From MPNP01 sp965215545 (GTDB taxonomy: Bacteria; Pseudomonadota; Alphaproteobacteria; Rhodobacterales; Rhodobacteraceae), in NCBI GenBank assembly GCA_965215545.1, contig OZ244066.1, forward strand, positions 2,976,001 to 3,040,000: a DNA stretch of 64,000 nt. Direction: 5' to 3'. Every line of letters begins with the position of its first letter. Position 1 is the stretch's first letter. Of this stretch, positions 56,245 to 64,000 are shown in pieces. The translations under genes were made by a program, and so were the position numbers. The notes below the pieces were generated by a model. It searched no databases, was not told the origin of the DNA, and saw only the letters and a program-made list of their open reading frames with translations.

Positions 56245-57035
56245 TGGACATGGGTGAAGGGCAGCGGTGGGAGGCAGATGGCGTGCCGCCGCCGTCCGGG
56301 ACCGTCCTCTCTCTGCAAGCAATCGGTCGGAGCTTTCAGACAGGACCCGTGACGACGGAGATCCTCACGGGTGTCGATCTCGAGATGCAGACAGGTGACC
56401 TGATGTCCATCATGGGACCCTCAGGTAGCGGCAAGACCACCCTGATGAACATCATCGGTCTTCTGGACCGGCCCAGTTCCGGGCAGTATCATCTCGATGG
56501 GCACGATGTTGCCGGCCTCAGCGATGATGCCCTGGCGAGTCTGCGCAACCGCCGCATCGGCTTCGTGTTCCAGGCGTTTCATCTGCTCCCGCGCCTGACC
56601 GCAACCGAGAATGTGTCCCTGCCACTCCTCTATCGCGGCACGCCACGCCGCCGTGCGCATCGCATCGCTGCCGAGATGCTGGAGCGGGTCGGGATGGGTG
56701 ACCGGATCCGGCATCGCCCGTCCCAGTTGTCGGGCGGCCAGAAACAGCGCGTGGCGATTGCCCGGGCCCTGATCGGGGACCCGGCCCTGCTGTTGGCCGA
56801 TGAGCCCACCGGGGCCCTCGACTCTGCCACCGCCACCGAGGTTATGGACCTCCTGCATGACCTGAATACCAACCAAGGGCTGACCCTTCTGATCATCACT
56901 CATGATCCGCAGATCGCCAGACAATGTGCCCGGCAAATGCGCATTCAGGGCGGCCAGCTGCAGGAGCGGGCGCGCCCGAAATCCGGGCAGGAGGCAGGCA
57001 ACGTCTCCCCGTCCGCATCCGCGGTAACTGTGTAA
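56244..57035 (+). CDS. MacB/LolD-type ABC transporter ATP-binding protein
   Basis: Nucleotide-binding subunit with Walker A (GPSGSGKTT, residues 58-66), Q-loop FVFQAFHLLPRLTATENV, signature LSGGQKQRVAIARAL, Walker B LLLADEPTGALDS and the switch His (ITHDP). It belongs to the MacB/LolD/FtsE-type group (VDLEMQTGDLMSIMGPSGSG, NIIGLLDRPSSGQY). ATG 56244 overlaps the adaptor stop as TGATG; GTG 56241 is the alternative. It energises the permease next to it. 263 residues. Confidence 0.93.
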   Translation: MDMGEGQRWEADGVPPPSGTVLSLQAIGRSFQTGPVTTEILTGVDLEMQTGDLMSIMGPSGSGKTTLMNIIGLLDRPSSGQYHLDGHDVAGLSDDALASLRNRRIGFVFQAFHLLPRLTATENVSLPLLYRGTPRRRAHRIAAEMLERVGMGDRIRHRPSQLSGGQKQRVAIARALIGDPALLLADEPTGALDSATATEVMDLLHDLNTNQGLTLLIITHDPQIARQCARQMRIQGGQLQERARPKSGQEAGNVSPSASAVTV

Positions 57036-57046
57036 GGGCGCCTGCG

Positions 57047-58249
57047 ATGCCCCGTGCCCTGTCGGTCCTCGGGGCCAATGCCCGGGAGGCGATCGACAGC
57101 CTCCGCAAGGCCCGGCTGCGCACTCTGCTTGGCATGATCGGTGTCATGGTCGGTATCGCCTCGGTCATGGCCATGGTCTCGCTGGGCGAGATCGCGCGGG
57201 ACCAGGCGCGCAAGGAATTTGAGGCGCTGGGCACCGATCTGATGGTGATCCGCAAGTCCTACGAGTCCCCGGCCGAATCCATCGCACTGGACGACGCTCT
57301 TGCACTGGTTTCAGGGGTCGATGCCCTGATCACGGCCGCGGCACGCATTCTCGGTCAGGACATCTTCCGCTCGGGGGGCAAACCCGCCGGCAGCGGCCAG
57401 GTGCAGGGCGTCACCGCCGCCTTCGCCTCGATCAACCGGTTTTCGGTGAAGAGTGGTCGATTCCTCTCCGACCTCGACATCAACCGGGATTTCTGCGTCA
57501 TCGGGGCTACGATCGCGGCCACGATCCGTACAAACGGCACCGCCGATCCGGTGGGGACGGTGCTGGAGATCGGCGAGCGCCTGTTCACTGTTGTCGGTGT
57601 CCTCGAGAGCCACCCGGAAAGTTATACCCTGCCCTTTCATGTCGATGCCGACCGCTCCGTCTTCGTGCCGATCACCACCGCACAGCGGATGATCCAGAAC
57701 CCCGAAATCGAAGTCATTATCGCCCGCTCCCGCGCGGATGTCTTCCATGAAGAGGCGGCTGACGCCGTGCGCCGCTACTTTGCCCAGCGCAACCCCGACC
57801 TCGGCCTCGAGATCATCACCGCCCGGGAACTCATCGCCCGGATGGAATCCCAGATGGGAATCTTCTCGCTGCTGCTCGGTGCCGTGGGCAGCATCTCCCT
57901 GATCGTCGGCGGCATCGGCATCATGAACATCATGCTGGTCGCTGTCGCCGAACGCCGGCGCGAAATCGCTATCCGCAGGGCCATCGGGGCCCGCCGGCGC
58001 GACATCCTGAGCCAGTTCCTCATCGAATCCGTCATCCTGACCCTCGCCGGGGGCATGCTCGGCGTCCTCCTTGGGCTCGCCACCACCTGGGGTATCTGCC
58101 GTTTCTTCACCAGCTGGGACTTCATGATCTCCGGACTGTCTGTCGCCAGCGGCCTCGGAACAGCCACCGCTGCCGGACTCCTCTTCGGTATCCAGCCTGC
58201 CTGGCAGGCCGCCCGCATGGACCCCATCGCCGGCCTCCAAAGCGAGTGA
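57047..58249 (+). CDS. MacB-type ABC permease
   Basis: The N-terminal membrane helix (LRTLLGMIGVMVGIASVMAM), a large periplasmic domain (MacB_PCD; VSLGEIARDQARKEFEALGT and onward) and three C-terminal helices with the FtsX/MacB hallmarks (GSISLIVGGIGIMNIMLVAV, AERRREIAIRRAIGARRRDI, LTLAGGMLGVLLGLATTWGI and a final GLSVASGLGTATAAGLLFGI). 400 residues. The ATPase is a separate gene, unlike E. coli MacB, so the layout is that of YknYZ/LolCDE-type systems. Start ATG 57047 (MPRALSVLG). Confidence 0.92.
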   Translation: MPRALSVLGANAREAIDSLRKARLRTLLGMIGVMVGIASVMAMVSLGEIARDQARKEFEALGTDLMVIRKSYESPAESIALDDALALVSGVDALITAAARILGQDIFRSGGKPAGSGQVQGVTAAFASINRFSVKSGRFLSDLDINRDFCVIGATIAATIRTNGTADPVGTVLEIGERLFTVVGVLESHPESYTLPFHVDADRSVFVPITTAQRMIQNPEIEVIIARSRADVFHEEAADAVRRYFAQRNPDLGLEIITARELIARMESQMGIFSLLLGAVGSISLIVGGIGIMNIMLVAVAERRREIAIRRAIGARRRDILSQFLIESVILTLAGGMLGVLLGLATTWGICRFFTSWDFMISGLSVASGLGTATAAGLLFGIQPAWQAARMDPIAGLQSE

Positions 58250-58283
58250 GCTCTTGCGTGGTCATTGTCTTTCAGAGCAGCAG

Positions 58284-58307
58284 CCGAGCGTCAACCCTCG
58301 CTCGGGC
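58284..58307 (+). repeat. half of the dispersed palindrome (copy D)
   Basis: 24 bases identical to the left arm and inner bases of copy B: CCGAGCGTCAACC followed by CTCGCTCGGGC. The right arm is absent: the ISKra4-like repeat begins a few bases later (58311). So the element was cut by, or used as a target for, that insertion. Confidence 0.7.
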
Positions 58308-58310
58308 TCC

Positions 58311-59780
58311 GGGAGTGATTCTCCTACGGTTGACTGTCACCGACAGTTTCCGACGCGCCCCGGTTCCTGACCCGCTTCGGCCGCATCAGGCCACGCGTGC
58401 CAGGCGGAGCCCGTTGTCATTGACTGACCGGACAGTCCCGGGCGGTCGCCATGTCGCCGCCATCCGGGCCCAGGCCGCATCGAAGCGGTCCGACTTGAGG
58501 AGGGCCCGCAAGGCCAGGACACCGGTCCCTCCAGACCGTCCCCAACTGGCCCCCGAAGTGTCTGAATGGCGCGTCATGCGCACGCCCACGAGGGTTTTGT
58601 TGGCGGCTGCGACCGCGCCGCTCGCCATGGGCACGCCGGCATCGCGCACCGCCCTGTCGCCCCTGCGGGTCCGGGTGTTGCGGCCCGGAGCGAGCATGAC
58701 CATCGGTCCGATAACGGCCTTGATCGCATCACAGGCCCCACGGCCCGCCGTCGACTTGTGGAGACGATACCGCAAGGGCATCAATGACCTTGCCGGCCCC
58801 ATGGGTCTCCCCAAGCCGTCTCTCCTTCTGGGTCTCGACCCACGCCTTGCCGGCATCGCTGCCGGGCCCGGAGGCTGGACCCGATGCCCGTTGTCCGGGG
58901 AGCATGCGACCCGGGCTGGCCTGTTCAAGGAACGACCCGTTGTCCCTGGCGCCCCGCTCCATCAGGCCAGGAGGCCACGGCGACGATGCGCCGTGGGCGC
59001 CCCGCGGCCTCGGTCGGCCCCAGCCGGTGCCACACCCCAGGGGTTGATCTCTTCAGGGCGCTGATCGGCCGCTGGCGGCCGGTCTTGCCGGTCTCCATCA
59101 TGTCCCGGCCCTTCTGGGACAGGGTCGGCCCACGCACGGGCGGGCCGGCTCGCCAGCCTGGCAACGGACAGGCCTGCTGCGGCCGGAGTCATCCGGCATG
59201 GGGTCAGACCGAGGACCGGTTCGGTGGAGACCCCGGGGCTGGTGGGACGCCCCCAGCGGCATCCCATGGCGGCAGTCCGGGGGGACCGCTGGCCGGCGAC
59301 GGTCCCGAACCGTGTCGTGGCTGGCCCGCACGAGGCGGGCGCCCGCCTCGTGCGGGCCATCGCGGCCCGGGGTCGTGATCGCATGGGGGGAGCCCCGACG
59401 CAATCCGTAGCCTGCCGCCGTGCCGTCGCTGCCGCCTTGCGGGTCTCGGTGCCAGGGCGTCATGATCGGGGGCTGGTGGCGGGCGGCCCGATCGGTGGGG
59501 GGTGGGGGTCGCGTCTGGGGCGCCCGCTTGTGTCCTGGCAAGGGGTGGTGGGGCGTGTCGAGGCGTCATCGGAGGGCGCCTGGGTTGTCCTCCGCAAGGA
59601 GGGGGTCCTGATGGGGGCGCCCGCGACCCGGTTCCCGGTCACAACCCCAGGGGAGTCGTCGGGCGGGGGGCGCGGCTGCACGGCCCGGACGGCGGCATAG
59701 ATCGGCGTGACGGCGCAACCATGCGGGCAACGGGGTGGCGTTGGCGCCGCATCGCTGCCTGGGGGGCAAGGCGATTCGAG
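58311..59780 (-). mobile_element. degenerate ISKra4-like element, copy 2
   Basis: Homologous to 16087-18060. It has the same left end (GGGAGTGATTCTCC here, GGGAGCGATTCTCC there). The minus-strand frame 58928-58386 reads DAGVPMASGAVAAANKTLVG, VRMTRHSDTSGASWGRSGGT and GVLALRALLKSDRFDAAWAR, a clear match to the end of ISKra4-type transposases. The upstream part is fragmented. Copy 2 is about 0.5 kb shorter than copy 1 because of internal deletions, one of which lies at a perfect 36-bp palindrome (59323-59358). Confidence 0.6.
59323..59358. repeat. perfect 36-bp palindrome without spacer
   Basis: GGCCCGCACGAGGCGGGC at 59323-59340 is followed directly by its exact complement at 59341-59358. It lies at the point where copy 2 lacks bases present in copy 1 of the ISKra4-like repeat (compare 17450-17600), so it may be a scar of the deletion. 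Confidence 0.7.
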
Positions 59781-60067
59781 CAGGCATACGGCAGGAATGC
59801 CAGTATCCAGAGGCTATCGCGGCGTGGCGGGGGCATGCGACGGACTTGACCGTTGCTCTGTCAGGATGGGGACGGTGCCGGGGGCAGGTTGTTGTGATTG
59901 GCGAGCCACGGCATGACCTGTGCATCCGGGTCGGGCCCTTGCAGGACTCACCCGGTTGCAATCCCGGCTGGCTTTGGTATACGGTAGCGGCTCCCCCGCC
60001 CGGGCGTGTTCAAGCGGTCCGGGGCCGGGACTTGATGTGCCGCTGACATGGTTGATTGGGATCGCAC
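59781..60067. other. gap upstream of rpsF
   Basis: About 290 bases with no gene; it presumably holds the rpsF promoter and leader. Some alphaproteobacterial rpsF leaders carry an S6:S18-binding RNA hairpin with a conserved CCG; I did not verify such a fold here. Confidence 0.4.
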
Positions 60068-60424
60068 ATGGCATTTTACGAACAGGTCTGCATCGCCCGC
60101 CCTGAACTGTCGACTGCCCAGGTTGATGGACTCAAGGAGAAGTGCACGTCAATCCTGGCCGAAAACGGTGGCAAGGTCATTGCGACCGAATACTGGGGGG
60201 CCCGTCGTCTGGCCTACCGGATCAAGAAGAACCGCAAGGGGCACTATCTTTTTTTCAGGATTGATTCGCCCGCGTCCGCTGTCCAGGAACTGGAACGTCT
60301 GCTGCGCATTGACGAGGATGTCATCCGGTTCCTGATCATCAGGGTCGAGGCCCACACCGATGAGCCCTCGGCCATGATGAAGGCCAAGGCCCAGAGAAAA
60401 GCGGCCGCCAACAGGAGAAAGTAA
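60068..60424 (+). CDS. rpsF: 30S ribosomal protein S6
   Basis: S6 fold: MAFYEQVCIARPELSTAQVD, EYWGARRLAYRIKKNRKGHY, LRIDEDVIRFLIIRVEAHTD and an Arg/Lys tail. ATG 60068 begins the conserved part; the frame adds 4 residues upstream. 118 residues. It leads rpsF-rpsR-rplI. In relatives it faces fabD, which here is 12.5 kb away. Confidence 0.96.
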   Translation: MAFYEQVCIARPELSTAQVDGLKEKCTSILAENGGKVIATEYWGARRLAYRIKKNRKGHYLFFRIDSPASAVQELERLLRIDEDVIRFLIIRVEAHTDEPSAMMKAKAQRKAAANRRK

Positions 60425-60427
60425 CCC

Positions 60428-60652
60428 ATGGCGCGTTCATTCTATCGCCGGCGCAAGGTCTGTCCGTTCTCCGGTGCCGATGCACCCGCGATCGACTACA
60501 AGGACATCAAGACCCTTGAGCCCTATCTCACGGAACGGGGCAAGATCGTCCCCACCCGGATTTCCGTGGTGTCCACCAGGAAACAGCGCAAACTCGCCAC
60601 CGCAATCAAGCGGGCCCGGTATCTTGCCCTGCTGCCCTACGTTGTGAAGTAA
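60428..60652 (+). CDS. rpsR: 30S ribosomal protein S18
   Basis: MARSFYRRRKVCPFSGADAP then IDYKDIKTLEPYLTERGKIV, the family RISVVSTRKQRKLATAIKRA and RYLALLPYV end. 74 residues; spacing of 3 bases to rpsF. Confidence 0.97.
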   Translation: MARSFYRRRKVCPFSGADAPAIDYKDIKTLEPYLTERGKIVPTRISVVSTRKQRKLATAIKRARYLALLPYVVK

Positions 60653-60673
60653 ACCACGGACAGGAGTGCCACC

Positions 60674-61294
60674 GTGCGTGTGATCCTTCTCGAACGGATC
60701 CCCAAACTTGGCTTCATGGGGGATCTGGTCAACGTCAAGCCCGGCTATGCCCGGAACTTTCTCCTGCCGCAAGGCAAGGCCCTCAAGGACACGCCAGCCA
60801 ATCTCGACGATTTCGAATCCAGACGTCAGGAACTGGAGGCCCACAATCTCGAACGCCGGCAGGAAGCCGAGCAGGTGGCTGCCCGACTCGAGGGCCGGAC
60901 ATTCATCCTGATCCGCTCGGCGGCGGACACGGGATCCCTGTATGGCTCGGTGAGCAAGAGCGACATTGCCAAGGCGACATCGGCCGAGGGCGTCATCATC
61001 AATCGTGCCCAGATCGATCTCGAGCGACCGATCAAGGAGCTGGGCATGCACACCATTCGGGTCAGCCTGCATCCCGAAGTCACCGTGTCCATCACCATCA
61101 ATGTGGCCAGAACCCTTGATGAGGCCAAGCAACAGGCCGATGGCCTGTCGATCGCCGAGATCACCGACGATGCCGAAGATGACGGTGAGGCCCCGGATCC
61201 GGCCGACAGCGACATGTTCGAGGCGTCATCGGTCCCGCAGGAGGAGGCAGGGGATACCGATGTGGCCGAGGCCGAGGATCCGGTCGGGGGATAA
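60674..61294 (+). CDS. rplI: 50S ribosomal protein L9 with acidic C-terminal extension
   Basis: L9 start MRVILLERIPKLGFMGDLVN, VKPGYARNFLLPQGKALKDT and the L9 middle (SSxxLYGSVSxxDI pattern: TGSLYGSVSKSDIAKATSAE). About the last 50 residues are an acidic extension (DDAEDDGEAPDPADSDMFEA) beyond the standard L9 end. 206 residues. Such tails are common in alphaproteobacteria. GTG start at 60674. Confidence 0.94.
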   Translation: MRVILLERIPKLGFMGDLVNVKPGYARNFLLPQGKALKDTPANLDDFESRRQELEAHNLERRQEAEQVAARLEGRTFILIRSAADTGSLYGSVSKSDIAKATSAEGVIINRAQIDLERPIKELGMHTIRVSLHPEVTVSITINVARTLDEAKQQADGLSIAEITDDAEDDGEAPDPADSDMFEASSVPQEEAGDTDVAEAEDPVGG

Positions 61295-61384
61295 CATCTC
61301 CGACCGTGCCGATGGGCCTGCTCGCATCCGGTGCCCATCATCATCCCGTTCAAGGTGGGGCGGATCCGTGACTGCGGGGCCGGA

Positions 61385-62149
61385 TCAGAACGGTGTGACG
61401 GCAATCCCGGCGTTTTCGAGGCGTGTACGCACTGCTGCGGCGATGCTGACGGCCTCCGGCGTGTCCCCATGAACGCAGATCGTGCCCGGCGTGATGGGAA
61501 TTGCAGTCCCGTTGACCGAGATCAGTGTGCCGGTCTCCACAGCCCGCACCATGTTCTCGGCACAGGTGGCCGGCTCCCGGATCATGGCCTGGCGGTCGGA
61601 GCGTCCGACCAGGGTTCCGTCATCGTTGTAGGCCCGGTCGGCAAAGATCTCCGCCACGGAGGGCATCGCGAGGTCCGCGGCAGCGGCGGCTTGGGCTGTG
61701 GCAGCAATGACAACGATCCGCAGCGTCGGGTCGAGTTGCCTGACCGCGCTGAACAGGGTCATGGCCAGGGCCTGGTTGCGACTGGCCATGTTGGCAACGG
61801 CACCGTGAAACTTGACATGCCTGACGGGCAGACCCTGTGTTGCGGCAATCGCCCGGAGGGCGCCGATCTGGTAGATGGCCTCGGTCTGCAGGGCAGCATC
61901 CCCATACCCGACGATCTCCCGACGGCCAAAACCGGCCAGATCGCGCAAGCCGGGATGGGCACCGACATTGACACCATTGGCCTTGCAGGCTGCACAGGTC
62001 CGCGCCATGACCTCGGAGTCGCCGGCATGGAAACCACAGGCCACATTGGCCGAGGTGACAATCTGGAGCAGCTCATCATCGTGCCCCTTGGTCCAGGGGC
62101 CAAAACTTTCGCCAAGATCGGAATTCAGATCAATTCGGTTCATCTTCAT
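61385..62149 (-). CDS. pxpA: 5-oxoprolinase subunit A (LamB/YcsF family)
   Basis: PxpA opens 5-oxoproline with PxpB and PxpC. Hallmarks: RIDLNSDLGESFGPWTKGHD, VTSANVACGFHAGDSEVMAR, VGAHPGLRDLAGFGRREI, ALRAIAATQGLPVRHVKFHG and AEIFADRAYNDDGTLVGRSD. ATG 62149 (MKMNRI) or 62143 (MNRIDLN); 254 or 252 residues. It overlaps pxpC by about 20 bases, and is the last gene of the pxpBCA operon on this strand. Confidence 0.92.
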   Translation of the reverse strand: MKMNRIDLNSDLGESFGPWTKGHDDELLQIVTSANVACGFHAGDSEVMARTCAACKANGVNVGAHPGLRDLAGFGRREIVGYGDAALQTEAIYQIGALRAIAATQGLPVRHVKFHGAVANMASRNQALAMTLFSAVRQLDPTLRIVVIAATAQAAAAADLAMPSVAEIFADRAYNDDGTLVGRSDRQAMIREPATCAENMVRAVETGTLISVNGTAIPITPGTICVHGDTPEAVSIAAAVRTRLENAGIAVTPF

Positions 62150-63140
62150 CTCCTCGAATCACGCCGCTGATCAGATCGTAGGCCAGCAGGTCGTTGATGT
62201 CATGCAGATCCCGCACCAGGGGTTCAATGGCATGGTGCAGGGAATCCAGCGCCTGGCGATGGTCCCGCCAGGCCTTGACGGCGGTCTCCCGCTCGACCAG
62301 CTCGAAGGTGAATTCGACTCCGGGCGGCATCTGGGCAATGGTGGGCAGGTCGGCACCGATCACCGTCGCCAGGCGCGGATAGCCACCGGTGGGCTGGGAA
62401 TCCGCCAGCAGGACCGTTCCGACCCCATCCGCCGTGACCTGGATATCGCCGGTCATGATCGGATCCGAGATCACCGTGCGTCCGGCACTGGCTTCGAAAC
62501 CTGATTCGTCGGTCTCAAGCCGGACTCCCATGCGATCGCGGACAACGCCGGTCCTGAAGATCCCCCTTGCGATCTTGTCCAGATCGTCGTCGGGAAACAG
62601 GGCGGTCTGCGGCCCCCGCATGACACGCAACACCCGCCTGGCAAGATAGGCTGGACGCGGCAGGCAGCCGAGGGCCACCGTGCCCCCTGTGCCCGCCACG
62701 AGCCGGTCGCCGACCTGTGGCTGCCAGCCAATGCCCGAAGCGACATGTGTCGAGCGGGACCGCAGGACCAGCGGGGCATCGATTCCGCCCTGGAGGTGCA
62801 GGTATCCGTAATTGCCCATCGTGCAGGCTCCGATGGTCAGGGTCTGGTTGGCCTCCATGCGAAGTGCCGCCCGCCAGGGAACCGGTCTGTCATCAATCAT
62901 CAGGGCCATGTCCGCCCCGGAAGTGGCCAGGACAAGGGCATCAGCAGCCCGGAAGCGGCCACCGCGGAACGACAGTTCGAGGGCGGCACAGTCATGGCTG
63001 TTGCCAAGCAGCACCTGACCCTCCCGCAATGCATGGATATCCATGGCACCCCCCACAGGCACACCATAGCGCCGGAAACCGATCCGGCCATGGTCCTGGA
63101 TTGTCACCGGGGCCGCGAGTTCGATGATCTCAAGAGCAGG
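62130..63140 (-). CDS. pxpC: 5-oxoprolinase subunit C (KipA-like carboxyltransferase)
   Basis: PxpC has the biotin-dependent-carboxyltransferase fold (KipA type): VTIQDHGRIGFRRYGVPVGG, AMDIHALREGQVLLGN, ALELSFRGG and VRDRMGVRLETDE, and the end DSQPTGGYPRLATVIGADLP. The conserved part begins near LPALEIIEL, so I propose a TTG start at 63140; an in-frame GTG at 63221 would overlap pxpB by 92 bases. The start remains uncertain. It sits between pxpB and pxpA. Confidence 0.88.
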   Translation of the reverse strand, partial: PALEIIELAAPVTIQDHGRIGFRRYGVPVGGAMDIHALREGQVLLGNSHDCAALELSFRGGRFRAADALVLATSGADMALMIDDRPVPWRAALRMEANQTLTIGACTMGNYGYLHLQGGIDAPLVLRSRSTHVASGIGWQPQVGDRLVAGTGGTVALGCLPRPAYLARRVLRVMRGPQTALFPDDDLDKIARGIFRTGVVRDRMGVRLETDESGFEASAGRTVISDPIMTGDIQVTADGVGTVLLADSQPTGGYPRLATVIGADLPTIAQMPPGVEFTFELVERETAVKAWRDHRQALDSLHHAIEPLVRDLHDINDLLAYDLISGVIRGDEDEPN

Positions 63141-63858
63141 CAATTTCGTAAGTCCTCCAGGACTCGTCGGGCCAGGCAACGGCCTCCGCCTCGGTGATGG
63201 GGGCAAAGGAGACGCGGTCACCGGGTGTCAGGAGACAGGGATCCTCCGGTGTCGGGCGAAACCCGATCACCGGTGTTCTGGCAATGCGCTTCCAGCCGGT
63301 GGGGATCGGTGTGGCGGTCAGCACCGTCTGCCGATTGGCCACAAGGAGGGAGCCGGCCGGTACGGGCTTGCCCGCCGTTGGATTGCGGGGAATGGCAAAC
63401 TCTTCAGGCAGGCCGGCCAGATACGCCAGCCCTGGAGCAAATCCGAGGCTGACGACATCCTGCTGACAGGCAGCGTGATGGGCAATGAAGTCAGCCGAGG
63501 TCAGCCCGACCGCGGCGGCTGCATCATCAAGATCGGGACCGGACGAGCCGCCATAGACGGCAGGCAGGCGGTAGGTCCGTGCCCGCCAGCGCTGCTCTCC
63601 CTCGCCACTGTGGAGAGACTCGAGGGCCTGATGGCAGAGGGATTCAATGGCTTCAGGTTCGCAGTCGTGGGGGTCGAAGATGACCAGAACCGAGCGCAGG
63701 GCCAGCATCGTCTCGATGATCATGCCCGCACCAAGTCGTCGCAGTTCATGGTCGAAGGACAGCATGGATTCGGTATTCGCGCGTGAAGTTGTCGCGGCGA
63801 AGATGACGAGAAGCGCTCGCTCGCTCAGGGGATGGATGGTCGGGTCAGTTGCGGTCAA
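63130..63858 (-). CDS. pxpB: 5-oxoprolinase subunit B (KipI-like)
   Basis: Conserved KipI/PxpB features: LSERALLVIFA, MIIETMLALRSVLVIFDP, TYRLPAVYGGSSGPDLDDAA, DVVSLGFAPGLAYLAGLPEE, IPRNPTAGKPVPAGSLLVAN and TGWKRIARTPVIGF. A TTG start at 63858 gives 242 residues. It opens the pxpBCA operon; overlapping stop/start with pxpC indicates coupling. Confidence 0.9.
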   Translation of the reverse strand: MTATDPTIHPLSERALLVIFAATTSRANTESMLSFDHELRRLGAGMIIETMLALRSVLVIFDPHDCEPEAIESLCHQALESLHSGEGEQRWRARTYRLPAVYGGSSGPDLDDAAAAVGLTSADFIAHHAACQQDVVSLGFAPGLAYLAGLPEEFAIPRNPTAGKPVPAGSLLVANRQTVLTATPIPTGWKRIARTPVIGFRPTPEDPCLLTPGDRVSFAPITEAEAVAWPDESWRTYEIACS

Positions 63859-63954
63859 TGGGATTGCATTGCAGATTGTGGAAGACTACCATTGCCGGGC
63901 TATTATTGTGCTGATGGCAATATCTCAACACCCGGATTGCGGCAGGGAGGACTC

Positions 63955-64000
63955 ATGCAGGATTTGAATGGTGGGAAGCGACACCCGACGGCCGACTATC
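63955..64000 (+). CDS. start of an unidentified gene, cut by the window end
   Basis: ATG 63955 follows GGCAGGGAGG at a good distance and begins MQDLNGGKRHPTADY before the window ends. It is divergent from pxpB and about 96 bases from it. It could be a regulator or transporter of the oxoproline operon, but 15 residues are not enough to say. Confidence 0.5.
   Translation, partial: MQDLNGGKRHPTADY

Noticed and set aside
1..64000. CRISPR arrays, tRNA or rRNA genes
   Set aside because: No spaced direct repeats and no recognisable tRNA arms or rRNA were seen by eye; a dedicated tRNA scan was not possible.

Overview
This 64 kb window is a high-GC bacterial chromosome segment. Gene order and proteins point to an alphaproteobacterium, most like Rhodospirillales-type lineages. 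The indicators are a trp operon overlapping moaC-moeA followed by lexA, gltX and gltA as the housekeeping genes flanking an island, an E1-beta with a fused lipoyl domain, an FtsB-like gene before pdhA, and a fabD-fabG-acpP-fabF-mltG cluster facing rpsF-rpsR-rplI. The species cannot be named from the sequence alone.

Layout. 1-8895 (+): 3' end of a PpiD-like foldase, trpE, trpG, trpD, trpC, moaC, moeA, lexA, gltX, with the trp-to-moeA genes overlapping or nearly so. 8896-22249: an accessory island inserted between gltX and gltA. It holds decayed transposases (IS66-, IS630-, DUF4338/IS4-, IS5-, ISKra4- and IS1634-like), an IS5 element with perfect 15-bp ends, a large AAA ATPase, exported proteins (one with a poly-C tract that breaks its signal-peptide frame), a short AT-rich MITE-like element and a GC palindrome. 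22250-34050: gltA, a small conserved gene and glnE (-), a LysR regulator, bolA-grxD, zapA with a coiled-coil partner (-), and tkt-gap-pgk. 34051-38830: a repeat-bearing gap, an FtsB-like gene and pdhA-pdhB-pdhC. 39328-47559 (-): an AAA/PD-(D/E)XK protein, cysE, then mltG-fabF-hisA-like-acpP-fabG-fabD. 47560-60067: a second accessory stretch between fabD and rpsF. It has a RES toxin with a frameshifted antitoxin, two exported proteins (one broken, one Calx-beta-like), a TolC-like lipoprotein divergent from a PAS-HlyD/ABC/MacB tripartite efflux set, and a second copy of the ISKra4-like repeat. 60068-64000: rpsF-rpsR-rplI (+), pxpB-pxpC-pxpA (-) and the start of one further gene (+).

How the genes work together. 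The core genes cover tryptophan and molybdenum-cofactor synthesis, SOS control, glutamate charging, entry into the TCA cycle, control of glutamine synthetase, central sugar phosphate metabolism, pyruvate oxidation and fatty-acid initiation and elongation. The two islands contain nearly all the decay, foreign composition and surface or export genes.

The most unusual items are an efflux adaptor with an N-terminal cytosolic PAS domain; a HisA-like barrel with altered catalytic motifs inside the fatty-acid cluster; a putative poly-C contingency locus; a dispersed palindrome family; and paired ISKra4-like repeats, one of which abuts half of that palindrome. Several single-base frameshifts could be real or assembly errors and are marked as such.
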